DNA of 64,000 nucleotides from an uncultured Pontibacter sp. (GCF_947495565.1 NZ_CANLZM010000015.1:1-64000); one strand, 5' to 3'; counted from the stretch's first letter, positions 1 through 8,836 are shown. Made by a program: numbers and translations. Notes: a model not told the origin generated them from the sequence alone.

Positions 1-85
1 CGGTCTTGCAAGGGATACAGTGTAGATACGCAGAAGCGTTAGCCGGAGAAATCAATAGTTAATATAGGGGGAATTTGACCCAACT

Positions 86-1168
86 GTGATAGGGTATTTT
101 GCAGATTTAGCGGAGACAAATGCTAGAACAATGCAAAGTTTAGATCAAGAATTTGATTCTGGAATCACAACTTTAGAAGGGTTGGCATATGGAGGATACT
201 TGTTTAATTATAACAACGCTGGATATATAGTGCCTGAGTTAAGAAATGGGTTAATAACTCAACGTGAGGAGATCATTAGAACCGGCTCTCAAAACCAGAT
301 TGATATTGGCGTGGGTACCAGCTACAAAGACAGGCTCTATATAGGCGCCTCGCTGGGTATCGTTACTGTGGATTTCTCAGAGGAGAAAATCTACACCGAG
401 GCCGAGGATAATGCCGGCACGCCATTTACCAGCTTAGAGTATACCGATGAATTCTCTACTTCCGGTGCTGGCGTGAACCTGAAAGTAGGCCTGATTGCTC
501 GCCCGATAGATGCGCTGCGTTTGGGCTTAAGCATACAAACCCCAACCGCTTATACTTTTGATGATGACTATCAGCGTAGAATTACGACCACTTTTAATGA
601 CGGCGTAGAAACAGCGGCAGAAGTTCCGGGGCAGTTTTCTTACCGTTTGGTAACACCTTTCAGAGCAACGGGCGGTGTGGCATACTTTATCGGTAAGTAT
701 GGTTTTGTAACCGCAGATGTAGAGTTTGTTAACTACGGCAGCGCCAAGTACAGAGAAGACGATGACTTTTCTTCTGGCGGCTTCTTTGACGATATTAACG
801 ATGGCATCTCCAGCAACAACAGCTCGGCAGTAAATTATAAGATCGGTGCTGAGGGGCGCTACGAAGTTTTCAGGTTACGCGCTGGTTATGCCTACAACGC
901 TGATCCTGAAGTAGGCACTAGCTATGATGCTGGCTTCATCAACTACAAGTATGGGCCAACGCATAACTATACTTTTGGTGCCGGTATCAGGCTGCAGAAT
1001 TTTTATGTTGATGCGGCTTATGTGCACTCGCAGCAGGATGTTAATTATGCGCCGTTTGTGAGCGGCACCAGCTATTCTCCTTACTCACTCAGAAGCTCCG
1101 GCGAGCCTGTGCTGAACATCGATAAAAAGCAAAATTCGGTAATGCTGACGCTAGGTGTAAATTTTTAA
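86..1168 (+). pseudogene. 5'-truncated OmpP1/FadL-family outer membrane protein
   Basis: The 360 residues read like the C-terminal two thirds of a Bacteroidetes OmpP1/FadL/TodX-type beta-barrel, a family of hydrophobic-substrate porins. Visible family features are alternating aromatic strands, a 'GLIARPIDALRLGLSIQTP' segment and a terminal strand ending in a Phe (LGVNF). Family members are usually about 480-500 aa with a signal peptide. Here the signal peptide and roughly 130 N-terminal residues are missing. The first codon is GTG, an in-frame TAG lies at 65-67, and the other two frames also close within the first 62 bases. So the gene appears broken by deletion or rearrangement just upstream, rather than merely cut by the window edge. 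Bases 86-285 are clearly more AT-rich in codon choice than the rest, suggesting a mosaic. A short functional form is possible but would lack an export signal. Confidence 0.6.
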
Positions 1169-1189
1169 GCGTAGCAAGTATAAATAGTT

Positions 1190-1230
1190 AAAAGCGGCAG
1201 CTCCGAGAAGGGCTGCCGCTTTTGTTTGTT
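1190..1230 (+). terminator. Rho-independent terminator after FadL-like gene
   Basis: The arms aaagcggcagc (1191-1201) and gctgccgcttt (1212-1222) form an 11-bp GC-rich stem followed by a T-rich run. Confidence 0.85.
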
Positions 1231-1284
1231 ATCCTATCTAGGCTGCTGCGGATTTTCTGATCAGCGTTTCTGCTGCACCGTAGG

Positions 1285-1395
1285 AACCAGAGGTGAAGCT
1301 ATAAATTTGTAAGACTGAGGATCAGCAGCAGCTAGCAAGTATAGCTTGGTTCAAATCCAGAAAAGCAGCAGCTAGAAAGTATAAATCCCTCCATT
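1285..1395 (+). repeat. Truncated copy of the dispersed intergenic repeat (tail only)
   Basis: This 321-base spacer before the DPP-IV gene holds no gene. From 1285 it matches the 3' tail of the repeats at 10630, 27190 and 47434. It has the same order of 'ccagaggtgaa', 'ctgaggat' or 'gtggatga', GCTAGCAAGTATAGCTTGG (1331-1349, identical at 27552-27570) and a following 'cagcagcta'. The GC-rich hairpin half of the longer copies is absent. It contains AAGTATA motifs at 1337 and 1377. Confidence 0.6.
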
Positions 1396-1489
1396 AATCC
1401 CTTACAGGTATGGTTTTGGCTGTAGAAGTATGGCTAAACCACATTATTCTTCTAACTTAGAGGAGCTAAACTAAAACTAAACCTAAAAC

Positions 1490-3721
1490 ATGCATATCAG
1501 ACTTAGAGCAAACCTTTTGGCTGCCGTGCTTCTGTGCTTTGCCTTTGTGGCGCAGGCGCAGCAGAAAAAAGACATCACCCTGGAGGATATCTACCAGAAA
1601 GGTACATTCCGCGCCAAATCGGTGTATGGGGTAAATTGGATGAACGATGGCCGCTACTACAGCTCGCAGGTAGCCGACGAGAAAAACAAAGTATACGACA
1701 TCGTAAAGTATGACGTAACTACCGGCCAGCCTGTAAATACCATTATTGAGGGCGAGAACCTGGTGCCAGCCGGCAGCAGCCAGCCCATTCAGTACGACGG
1801 TTATACCTTCTCTTCGGATGAGCAAAAGGTGCTTTTCTCTACCGATACCGAGCAGATTTATCGCCGCTCTTCCAAAGCTGAGTTCTACATCTACGACATC
1901 GCCTCTAAAAAACTGACCAAGCTGAGCGACGGCGGCAAGCAAATGTATGCCACCTTCTCGCCGGATGCCAAGCGCGTAGCCTTTGCCCGTGAGAACAACA
2001 TGTTCGTGACGGACCTGAGCAACATGCAGGAAACGCAGATCACGACTGATGGTAAGTTCAACTCCATCATTAACGGCTATGCGGATTGGGTGTATGAGGA
2101 GGAGTTCTCTTTTGCGCAAGGCTTCCATTGGTCGCCGGATGGCAAGAAGATCGCTTTTTATACGTTTGATGAAACTAACGTACCGGAGTTTAACATGCAG
2201 ATGTGGGGCGAGCTGTATCCGCAGGATAACAAGTTTAAGTACCCGAAAGCAGGCGAGGCTAACTCAAAGGTTAAAGTATCGGTGTACGATGTGGCCAACG
2301 GCAAAACCGTAAAGATGGACACCGGCAACGAGGACGATATTTACATCCCGCGCATCAAGTGGACGAACGATGCCAACCTGCTGTCGATCCAGAAGATGAA
2401 CCGCCTGCAGAACACATTGGAGATTCTGCACGCTAACGCTACAACAGGTAAGGCTGATGTGGTGCTGAAGGAAACAGACAAGGCTTACATTGATGTGACC
2501 GACGACCTGACTTACCTGAAAGACGGCAAGCACTTTATACACTCATCAGAAGTAAAAGGCTACAACCACCTGTACCTGTACAACATGAAGGGCAAACTGG
2601 TGCGCCAGATCACGAACGGAAACTGGGAAGTAAGCAGCTATGTTGGGTTTGATGAGAAAAATGACCGCCTGTACTACATGTCTACAGAGGTATCGCCGCT
2701 GGAGCGCCACCTGTACAGCATCAGCAGCAAAGGCAAAAAGAAAAGCCGCCTTACGCAGAAAGACGGTGCGCACCGCGTAAACATGAGCAACGACTTTAAG
2801 TACTTTTTAGATTATCACTCTGCCGCCAACGAGGTGCCGACTGTAAGTTTGCATACGGCCAAGGATGGTAAGCTGATAAAAGTGCTGGAGGAGAACTCTC
2901 AGCTAAAGAACACACTGGCGCAGTACGACATGGCGAAGCAGGAATTCTTTAACATGAAAACCGCTGACGGCACGCAGTTGAACGGCTGGATGATCAAACC
3001 AACTGATTTCGACCCGAACAAGAAATACCCGGTGCTGATGTTCGTGTACGGCGGACCAGGCTCGCAGACGGTAACCAACAGCTGGGGCGGCGCCAACTAC
3101 CTGTGGTACCAGGTGCTGGCCGACAAAGGTATGATCATCGTGAGCGTGGACAACCGCGGCACAGGTGCCCGTGGCGCTGAGTTTAAGAAAGCGACTTACG
3201 CTAACTTGGGCAAGTATGAAATTGAAGACCAAATTGAGGCGGCCAAGTGGCTGGGAAATCAGTCTTACGTAGACAAAAACCGCATCGGTATCTGGGGCCA
3301 TAGCTTCGGCGGCTATATGACGCTGCTGGGCCTGACCAAAGGCGAAGGCGTGTTCCGTGCCGGTGTATCGGTTGCTCCGGTTACCAGCTGGAGATACTAC
3401 GACAGCATCTACACGGAGCGTTTCCTGAAAACACCGCAGGAGAATGCCGCCGGCTACGACGAAAACTCACCGCTGATGTTTGCCGACCAGCTGCAAGGCG
3501 ACCTGCTGCTGATCCACGGTACTGGTGATGATAACGTGCACTTCCAGAACGCGGTGGCCATGCAGGATGCCCTGATCAGCGCCAACAAGCAGTTTGAGAG
3601 CTTCTACTACCCGAACCGTAACCACGGCGTGGGTGGCGGCGTTACGTCCATTCACCGTTTTAAGATGATGACCAACTTCCTGGAGCGCAAGCTGATCAAC
3701 CCGACTGAGATAAACCAGTAA
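1490..3721 (+). CDS. Dipeptidyl peptidase IV-like serine peptidase (S9B)
   Basis: This is a secreted prolyl-type exopeptidase that would remove X-Pro or X-Ala dipeptides from the N-termini of peptides in the periplasm or at the surface. The 743 residues have a signal peptide (cleavage after about AQA, residue 23) and an N-terminal beta-propeller (about 40-480). The propeller carries the S9B double-Glu anchor in WVYEEEF (E203-E205). The alpha/beta-hydrolase domain has the nucleophile Ser605 in GHSFGGY, the acid Asp680 in HGTGDDNVH and His712 in NRNHG. All catalytic parts are intact and the length is normal. The start follows an AT-rich leader with no Shine-Dalgarno site. It stands alone and ends in its own terminator. 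Peptide scavenging is the family role; the exact substrate is unknown. Confidence 0.95.
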   Translation: MHIRLRANLLAAVLLCFAFVAQAQQKKDITLEDIYQKGTFRAKSVYGVNWMNDGRYYSSQVADEKNKVYDIVKYDVTTGQPVNTIIEGENLVPAGSSQPIQYDGYTFSSDEQKVLFSTDTEQIYRRSSKAEFYIYDIASKKLTKLSDGGKQMYATFSPDAKRVAFARENNMFVTDLSNMQETQITTDGKFNSIINGYADWVYEEEFSFAQGFHWSPDGKKIAFYTFDETNVPEFNMQMWGELYPQDNKFKYPKAGEANSKVKVSVYDVANGKTVKMDTGNEDDIYIPRIKWTNDANLLSIQKMNRLQNTLEILHANATTGKADVVLKETDKAYIDVTDDLTYLKDGKHFIHSSEVKGYNHLYLYNMKGKLVRQITNGNWEVSSYVGFDEKNDRLYYMSTEVSPLERHLYSISSKGKKKSRLTQKDGAHRVNMSNDFKYFLDYHSAANEVPTVSLHTAKDGKLIKVLEENSQLKNTLAQYDMAKQEFFNMKTADGTQLNGWMIKPTDFDPNKKYPVLMFVYGGPGSQTVTNSWGGANYLWYQVLADKGMIIVSVDNRGTGARGAEFKKATYANLGKYEIEDQIEAAKWLGNQSYVDKNRIGIWGHSFGGYMTLLGLTKGEGVFRAGVSVAPVTSWRYYDSIYTERFLKTPQENAAGYDENSPLMFADQLQGDLLLIHGTGDDNVHFQNAVAMQDALISANKQFESFYYPNRNHGVGGGVTSIHRFKMMTNFLERKLINPTEINQ

Positions 3722-3742
3722 GCAAGGTATAAAACCAAGTAT

Positions 3743-3776
3743 AAAAGGCCTGCCGAAAACGGTGGGCCTTTTGTTT
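3743..3776 (+). terminator. Terminator after DPP-IV
   Basis: The arms aaaaggcctgcc (3743-3754) and ggtgggcctttt (3761-3772) pair with two G-U wobbles around a gaaaac loop, followed by gtttt. Confidence 0.75.
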
Positions 3777-3852
3777 TGAGGTATGCGCCGGGAGTTGCAA
3801 GTATAAATAAGCAGCTGCAGTATAACCAGGTGCCGGAGAGGGAGCAGTATAC

Positions 3853-4716
3853 TTAAGGCTTTTCACTGTCGGTTAGTTTGGCCAGGCAAGTATAAAGAAA
3901 CTGCTTTTCCTGTTCGTCGACAGGCAGCATGTCTATGTGGCTGCGGAGCTGTGCGGTTGTTATCTTTGGGTTGTGCTGATACTTATGCAGCTCCTCGGCA
4001 AGCGCCTGAATTTGGGTGGCAACTGCATCAGCGTTGGCTGTAAGCTCGTTCAGTAGCCAGAGCAGCCTGTTAAGTAGTGTGTTTGGTTTATGGTCCGGGT
4101 ACCTGATGCAGTGGTCTACTTCGCTCCAGCCTTCCTCAAACAGCGTCTTTACCTGAACCTCCACAAAATACTGCTGCCGGCTTGGCTTTACCTTTAAAAT
4201 GAAATGCTGCGCCTTGTACCCTCTGTCGTTAACCAGCACTTTATACTTGCCGGAGGTAAACTTAATGGCTTCGGACGTTCTTTTATCGTCTACGTAAGCA
4301 TAGGGCTCACGCTTTAGCTCCCAGTGCTGCTTTATAAAATCTCCAATAGCAGTACAGTCCTCTTTGTACAGGTGCAGTATACGTACGCCCACCAAATCAT
4401 TTATGTATTGCAGGTAGTTGCCGGAGTTTAGGTGCCGGTCAGGGTATTCTTCCTTTTTCCGGATGATCTTTTTGAGGAGGTGCAGCGGCTCTTTTACCCT
4501 GTACCGCAGCGCATGTACGTTTTCCTGCCGCTTCAGGTTAGTGGCCACCAGTATGGCTAAATCTTCCAGTTCATCCAGGCGGGTGGTGTAGTCGTTGTAG
4601 ATAACAACCAGTTCCTGAGCATCAATTCCCTGTGCGTATAGCTGTTCCTTACTAACATCAAGTAAAGAAAGGATGAAAGGCAATGCGGCTTTATGTACAT
4701 GGTTTGATGGACGCAT
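3853..4716 (-). CDS. RelA/SpoT-domain protein (small alarmone synthetase-like)
   Basis: The 287-residue protein contains one RelA_SpoT nucleotidyltransferase domain at about 75-220 and no HD hydrolase, TGS or ACT domain. Family motifs are visible: a basic RVKEPLHLLKKIIRKK segment, NDLVGVRI, RGYKAQHF (the GYxxxH signature) and FVEVQVKTLFEEGWSEVDH. The C-terminus is helical. Short proteins of this architecture make (p)ppGpp or related alarmones; some are growth-inhibiting toxSAS enzymes or transfer pyrophosphate to tRNA. No antitoxin-like partner is adjacent: the upstream same-strand neighbour is a YcxB-like membrane protein about 200 bases away. The substrate therefore stays open. Confidence 0.8.
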   Translation of the reverse strand: MRPSNHVHKAALPFILSLLDVSKEQLYAQGIDAQELVVIYNDYTTRLDELEDLAILVATNLKRQENVHALRYRVKEPLHLLKKIIRKKEEYPDRHLNSGNYLQYINDLVGVRILHLYKEDCTAIGDFIKQHWELKREPYAYVDDKRTSEAIKFTSGKYKVLVNDRGYKAQHFILKVKPSRQQYFVEVQVKTLFEEGWSEVDHCIRYPDHKPNTLLNRLLWLLNELTANADAVATQIQALAEELHKYQHNPKITTAQLRSHIDMLPVDEQEKQFLYTCLAKLTDSEKP

Positions 4717-4912
4717 AACAGGAGAGAATTAGCGAACCCTCTATATAAAGTATAGCCGTTTTGCAGATAAATGTTGCAATTATGCCCAGATATCCAAGTA
4801 TATACTTTGTTGCTGAGCATGCGGTGGAGGCTGATAAGTATCATCAAAGAGATACAGGAAAGACCAAATAAGAGTGCAAGATTACCTGCCCTAGCAGCTG
4901 TAACGTCAAGTG

Positions 4913-5461
4913 CTAAAAGCCAGCTTTCAGCAAAGAGAGTTTCCGCCTGGCAGTTTCTTTTAACTTGGCAATGGCATTGAGCCCCACTTCTTTTTCTGAA
5001 AAAGACCATGCTGGTTTTGGAGGCTCCCGAAACAAATAAACAGTATCTTCCTCCTCCAGGTACCCTCTGAAATCCTCCCACTTAACCGACGATGCATCCT
5101 GGCTTTGGAGTATGCTTACATCTTTATCGGTGATCAAAAGCTGCTGACCGGCACTGCTTTCCTGCACATTTGCCTCGGCTAGCTGTTTAAGTGCTACAGT
5201 TTGCCACTTGTAAATTTTCTTTTTCAGATAAAGCAAGTATAGCCCAAAACCGACCCACCAAAGCGGCAGCATAGAAATACCGACCACACCCAAATTGCTA
5301 TCCGTAAAAACAAACAGCAGCAGAGCGGCCACGGTAAGCGCAAGAAAGAAAAGCGCTCTTCTGATGTTTCTCTTTTTTGCGGCTGCTACAAAGTGATTAT
5401 CTATAAACAGGAGCTGCCTGTATGTTTCTTCAAACGAAGTATGAATAGGAACAGGCTCCAT
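4913..5461 (-). CDS. YcxB-like membrane protein
   Basis: This 182-residue protein has two adjacent transmembrane helices (about 36-54 and 60-80) after a cytosolic N-terminus. A soluble C-terminal domain of about 95 residues follows, with the pattern of YcxB-like proteins: a beta-rich stretch, SSVKWEDFRGYLEEEDTVYLF, then a basic tail. The function of YcxB-like proteins is not known. It follows the aldehyde dehydrogenase on the same strand with only 4 bases between them (5462-5465), so it is likely cotranscribed with it. The family assignment is from the overall pattern and is moderately sure. Confidence 0.7.
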   Translation of the reverse strand: MEPVPIHTSFEETYRQLLFIDNHFVAAAKKRNIRRALFFLALTVAALLLFVFTDSNLGVVGISMLPLWWVGFGLYLLYLKKKIYKWQTVALKQLAEANVQESSAGQQLLITDKDVSILQSQDASSVKWEDFRGYLEEEDTVYLFREPPKPAWSFSEKEVGLNAIAKLKETARRKLSLLKAGF

Positions 5462-5465
5462 TGTT

Positions 5466-6911
5466 TTACAGCTTCACGCAGACATTCTGCGGCTCGGTAA
5501 AGAAGCGCAACGCCTCAAAACCACCCTCACGGCCAACGCCAGAGTTTTTCATGCCGCCGAAAGGTGTGCGCAGGTCGCGCAGAAGCCAAGTATTTACCCA
5601 AATAATGCCTGAGTGTACCTGGTGCGCCACACGGTGCGCCCGCTGCAGGTTCTGCGTCCAAATAGTGGCAGACAGGCCATACTCGGTGCAGTTGGCATAG
5701 CGGATTACTTCTTCTTCGGAATCAAAAGGCGTAAGTGTAACCACGGGGCCAAAAATCTCCTCGGTGTTGGTGCGGCAATCCGGCAGCAGGCCTTCTATAA
5801 CTGTTGGCGCTATAAACCAGCCATTGGCGCAGCGGCCCTCCAACTGTACTTGGTGCCCGCCGGTAAGTATGGTGCCGCCCTCATGTTTTGCCAGTTCGAT
5901 GTAAGAAAGCACCTTCTGCATGTGCTCCTCCGATACCACTGCGCCCTGTTTGGTGTCATCCTCCAGCGGGTCGCCTACGGTCAGTTTGTTCACTTTATCC
6001 ACAAAAGCCTGCTTAAACTGTTCATAAAGCGGCCGCTCCACAAAAATACGGGAGCCACAGAGGCAGATCTGGCCTTGGTTGGCAAACGAGGAGTGGATAG
6101 AAGTATGAAGTGCGTTGTTAAAGTCGCAGTCGGCAAAGATGATGTTCGGATTTTTACCCCCTAGCTCCAGCGACAGCTTTTTGAACATGGGTGCTGCTGT
6201 GGCTGCAATGGTTCGGCCGGTGGTAGTGCCGCCTGTAAAAGAGATAACAGGAACTTTAGGGTGTGCCGTGATAGCAGCGCCTACTTTATGGCCATAACCA
6301 TGCACAATGTTAAGCACACCAGCCGGCAAACCAGCCTCCATACAAAGCTCCGACAGCAGGAAAGCGGTCATGGGTGTTACTTCGGATGGTTTAGCTACGA
6401 TACAGTTGCCGGCAGCCAGGGCAGGAGCTATTTTCCAGGTGAACAAGTATAAAGGCAGGTTCCAGGGCGAGATGCAGCCTACCACGCCATGCGGGTGCCG
6501 CACGGTATAGTTAATGGCATCGGTTCCCTCCATATAATGCGCCTCCGAAGCAAAATGTTGAATAGCTGTGCCGTAAAATCGCATGTTGCTGCTGGCCCGT
6601 GGTATGTCCACCGACTTCGCCAGCTTTAGAGGTTTGCCATTGTCCACAGATTCAGCCTGGGCTAAACGGTCCTGGTGCTGGTCGATCAGGTCGGCAATGC
6701 GCATCAGAATCTGCCCGCGCTTCTCGGCTGGTGTTCTAGACCAGGCCGGAAAAGCCGCCTGCGCCGCCTGCACCGCCTGCTCCACGTCCTGCTCATCCGA
6801 ATCAGGAATCAGAGCGTATACCTCGCCAGTAGCCGGGTTGTAGTTGTCGATATACTGCCCGGCCACGGGTGCTACCAATTGGCCGTCGATGTAGTTATGA
6901 ATATGCTGCAC
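5466..6911 (-). CDS. Aldehyde dehydrogenase, 2-aminomuconate/2-hydroxymuconate semialdehyde type
   Basis: This NAD-dependent ALDH (481 aa) probably oxidises 2-aminomuconate 6-semialdehyde to 2-aminomuconate in kynurenine breakdown. Catalytic parts are present: SPWNLPL (Asn151), general base Glu249 in LELGGKNP and nucleophile Cys283 in NQGQICLCGSR. Two features fit the muconic-semialdehyde subfamily rather than general ALDHs: Arg111 in SSNMRFYG and the NTWLLRDLRTPFGG segment near the C-terminus. These match the positions of the two substrate-binding arginines described in Pseudomonas AMSDH. Context supports this, as 3-hydroxyanthranilate dioxygenase and ACMSD lie within 4 kb. The YcxB-like gene follows 4 bases downstream. 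Confidence 0.9.
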   Translation of the reverse strand: MQHIHNYIDGQLVAPVAGQYIDNYNPATGEVYALIPDSDEQDVEQAVQAAQAAFPAWSRTPAEKRGQILMRIADLIDQHQDRLAQAESVDNGKPLKLAKSVDIPRASSNMRFYGTAIQHFASEAHYMEGTDAINYTVRHPHGVVGCISPWNLPLYLFTWKIAPALAAGNCIVAKPSEVTPMTAFLLSELCMEAGLPAGVLNIVHGYGHKVGAAITAHPKVPVISFTGGTTTGRTIAATAAPMFKKLSLELGGKNPNIIFADCDFNNALHTSIHSSFANQGQICLCGSRIFVERPLYEQFKQAFVDKVNKLTVGDPLEDDTKQGAVVSEEHMQKVLSYIELAKHEGGTILTGGHQVQLEGRCANGWFIAPTVIEGLLPDCRTNTEEIFGPVVTLTPFDSEEEVIRYANCTEYGLSATIWTQNLQRAHRVAHQVHSGIIWVNTWLLRDLRTPFGGMKNSGVGREGGFEALRFFTEPQNVCVKL

Positions 6912-7000
6912 AGTAGGGGAATTAATAATTAAGAATGAGGAATTATGGGAAAGAACACCAACTAAGGGCCTTACTAATACTGTAGCGAATCAGGTATGCT

Positions 7001-7291
7001 TTACTTGTTGTTCCTGCCCACTAATGTCGCAACGGTTAAACCAAATACTACTATACATATCAATAGCAAATCATTCAGTACATCTAATCGCTTCAAAACT
7101 GAAATCGCAAAAATCAACAGTACACCAAAAAAAATTAAGAATGCTATCTGTAGCAAAACCTTTCTAGTTGATACCGTTGATGTAAAGAACTCACGTTCCT
7201 TTCGCTTTTCTTTCCTCTTTCTCTGTTTTAGAGTAAAATATACCATTGATGCCACCAGCAAAATGAAAAATAAAGCAAAAATGAATTCCAT
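7001..7291 (-). CDS. Small hypothetical membrane protein
   Basis: A 96-residue protein with a helix at about 2-20, a very basic linker (KQRKRKEKRKER) and two further helices at about 46-66 and 72-90. I do not recognise a family. The DNA is more AT-rich than its neighbours. It lies between the aldehyde dehydrogenase and the SDR on the same strand. The hydrophobic pattern and the ATG start favour a real gene, but an overlapping open frame on the other strand spans the same bases, so confidence is only moderate. Confidence 0.5.
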   Translation of the reverse strand: MEFIFALFFILLVASMVYFTLKQRKRKEKRKEREFFTSTVSTRKVLLQIAFLIFFGVLLIFAISVLKRLDVLNDLLLICIVVFGLTVATLVGRNNK

Positions 7292-7370
7292 ATTTTAGAT
7301 GCGCCACATCTGTGCTTCTAACTTTGTTAGGAAATGAAGGCAGGTTAAGTTCATATTCATGCTCCTGAAT

Positions 7371-7398
7371 AATCAACAATCAGCAATCAACAATCAAA
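7371..7398. repeat. Heptanucleotide tandem repeat (AATCAAC, 4 units)
   Basis: Four 7-base units, AATCAAC, AATCAGC, AATCAAC and AATCAAA, run head to tail. The last unit overlaps the SDR stop codon (7394-7396 on the minus strand). Confidence 0.8.
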
Positions 7399-8182
7399 GA
7401 CACCCCGTCCTGCCGCCATCCACCGGCACGTTAATGCCGTTGATGTAAGCAGCTGCTGGCGTAGCCAGAAAGGCGGCGGCGGCGGCCACTTCCTCAGGTT
7501 CTGCAAAGCGGCGGGCAGGTATTTCGGCCATCATACTTTCTTCTACAGCCTCAACCTCTTTATCGGTTTTCTTTGCTTTATTTTCGATGATAGATTCCAG
7601 GCGGCCGGTGCGGGTGGCGCCAGGCAGCACGTTGTTTACCGTAATGCCGAACTGCCCTAGCTCGTTGGCCATGGTTTTAGCCCAACTGGCCACCGCCCCA
7701 CGGATGGTGTTGGATACGCCCAGCCCGTTTAGCGGCTGCTTTACCGAGGTGCTTATCACGTTAATGATGCGGCCATACTTTGCCTCCTTCATGTACGGGA
7801 TCACAGCTTTGGCCAGTAGGTGGTTTGCGATCAGGTGCTGGTTAAAAGCATTTACAAACTCATCCGAAATAGCCTCCGTAATCGGTCCGCCTGCCGGGCC
7901 GCCGGTATTGTTTACCAGTATATGCACTTCGCGCCGCTCTTTCAGGTAAGCCTGTACCTGTATGTTCAGGTCATAAGGGTCTGAAAAGTCTGCCACAATA
8001 AAGTCGTGCTGCTGGCCTTGCTGTGTGTCCAGCTCCTGTGCTACACGCTGCAGTTTCTCCTCGTTGCGGGCCACCAGTGTAACATTGGCTCCCAGTTGTG
8101 CCAATTCTGTGGCTATTGCTTTGCCGATGCCCTGTGTGCTGCCACACACCAAGGCGCGTTTGTTCTTCAGGTTTAAATCCAT
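7394..8182 (-). CDS. SDR-family oxidoreductase with atypical active site
   Basis: This short-chain dehydrogenase/reductase (262 aa) has a Rossmann nucleotide site GSTQGIGKA (residues 14-22), an NNTGG motif at 91-95 and a C-terminal VDGGRTGCL. The usual catalytic Tyr-x-x-x-Lys is missing. In the aligned segment GLGVSNTIRGAV, Ser157 sits at the Tyr position and Arg161 at the Lys position. A group of bacterial SDRs shares this SNxxR pattern, so it is not random decay, but the chemistry is uncertain. Its location beside kynurenine genes suggests a role with that pathway or with aromatic-derived aldehydes, which is inference only. It is divergent from the 3-HAO gene with a spacer of about 110 bases. 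Confidence 0.85.
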   Translation of the reverse strand: MDLNLKNKRALVCGSTQGIGKAIATELAQLGANVTLVARNEEKLQRVAQELDTQQGQQHDFIVADFSDPYDLNIQVQAYLKERREVHILVNNTGGPAGGPITEAISDEFVNAFNQHLIANHLLAKAVIPYMKEAKYGRIINVISTSVKQPLNGLGVSNTIRGAVASWAKTMANELGQFGITVNNVLPGATRTGRLESIIENKAKKTDKEVEAVEESMMAEIPARRFAEPEEVAAAAAFLATPAAAYINGINVPVDGGRTGCL

Positions 8183-8294
8183 AGGCTAAATGTACGTAAA
8201 TCCGCAGAAAGAAGCATAGCCATACTTGCCTTGCATGCTACCATGTTTGCCGGAAATTGCGTACTTTCAGACAATCAACCTCAAATCTAAAACT

Positions 8295-8834
8295 ATGGCT
8301 GTAGCAAGACCTTTCAATTTTAAAAAATGGATTGACGAACACCGCCACCTGCTGAAGCCGCCTGTTGGCAACCAGCAGGTATTTAAGGGCAATGATGACT
8401 TTATTGTGATGGTGGTGGGCGGGCCAAACGCGCGCAAAGATTACCATTACGATGAAGGAGAGGAGTTTTTCTATCAACTGGAAGGTGATATTGTTCTGAA
8501 GATTATAGAGGACGGTAAGCCAGTGGATATTCCTATAAAAGAAGGTGAGATTTTCCTGCTGCCGCCGCGTGTGCCGCACTCCCCGCAACGCCCGGCCAAC
8601 ACAGTGGGGCTGGTAATGGAGCGCTACCGCAAGCCCGGCGAAAAAGACGGCTTTCTGTGGTTCTGCGAGAACTGCGGCAATAAACTGTATGAGGAGTATG
8701 CCGATGTAACGGACATTGTAGGGCAGCTGCCGGTTATCATGAGCCATTTTTGGGATAGCTTGGAGCACCGCACCTGTAACAACTGTGGCACCGTAATGGA
8801 GCCGCCTGCCAAGCCAGCAGAGGCTGCCAAGTAA
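8295..8834 (+). CDS. nbaC: 3-hydroxyanthranilate 3,4-dioxygenase
   Basis: This cytosolic cupin dioxygenase opens the ring of 3-hydroxyanthranilate to 2-amino-3-carboxymuconate semialdehyde. With the ATG at 8295 the protein has 179 residues, the usual bacterial length; an upstream in-frame start would add 23 unlikely residues. The metal ligands are His51 and Glu57 (HYDEGEE) and His95 (PHSPQRP). Arg47, Arg99 and Glu109 fall at substrate-binding positions. The C-terminal rubredoxin-like iron site of bacterial enzymes is complete: Cys124/Cys127 (CENC) and Cys161/Cys164 (CNNC). The GNAT gene begins 2 bases after its stop codon, so the two are surely cotranscribed. Confidence 0.97.
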   Translation: MAVARPFNFKKWIDEHRHLLKPPVGNQQVFKGNDDFIVMVVGGPNARKDYHYDEGEEFFYQLEGDIVLKIIEDGKPVDIPIKEGEIFLLPPRVPHSPQRPANTVGLVMERYRKPGEKDGFLWFCENCGNKLYEEYADVTDIVGQLPVIMSHFWDSLEHRTCNNCGTVMEPPAKPAEAAK

Positions 8835-8836
8835 GT

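Noticed and set aside
1348..1358. GGTTCAAATCC resembling a tRNA T-loop
   Set aside because: It is part of the dispersed repeat tail; no matching acceptor, D or anticodon arms are around it.
3853..5461. Toxin-antitoxin pair of the RelA/SpoT and YcxB-like proteins
   Set aside because: About 200 bases separate them and the YcxB-like protein is a membrane protein transcribed with the dehydrogenase; nothing resembles an antitoxin.
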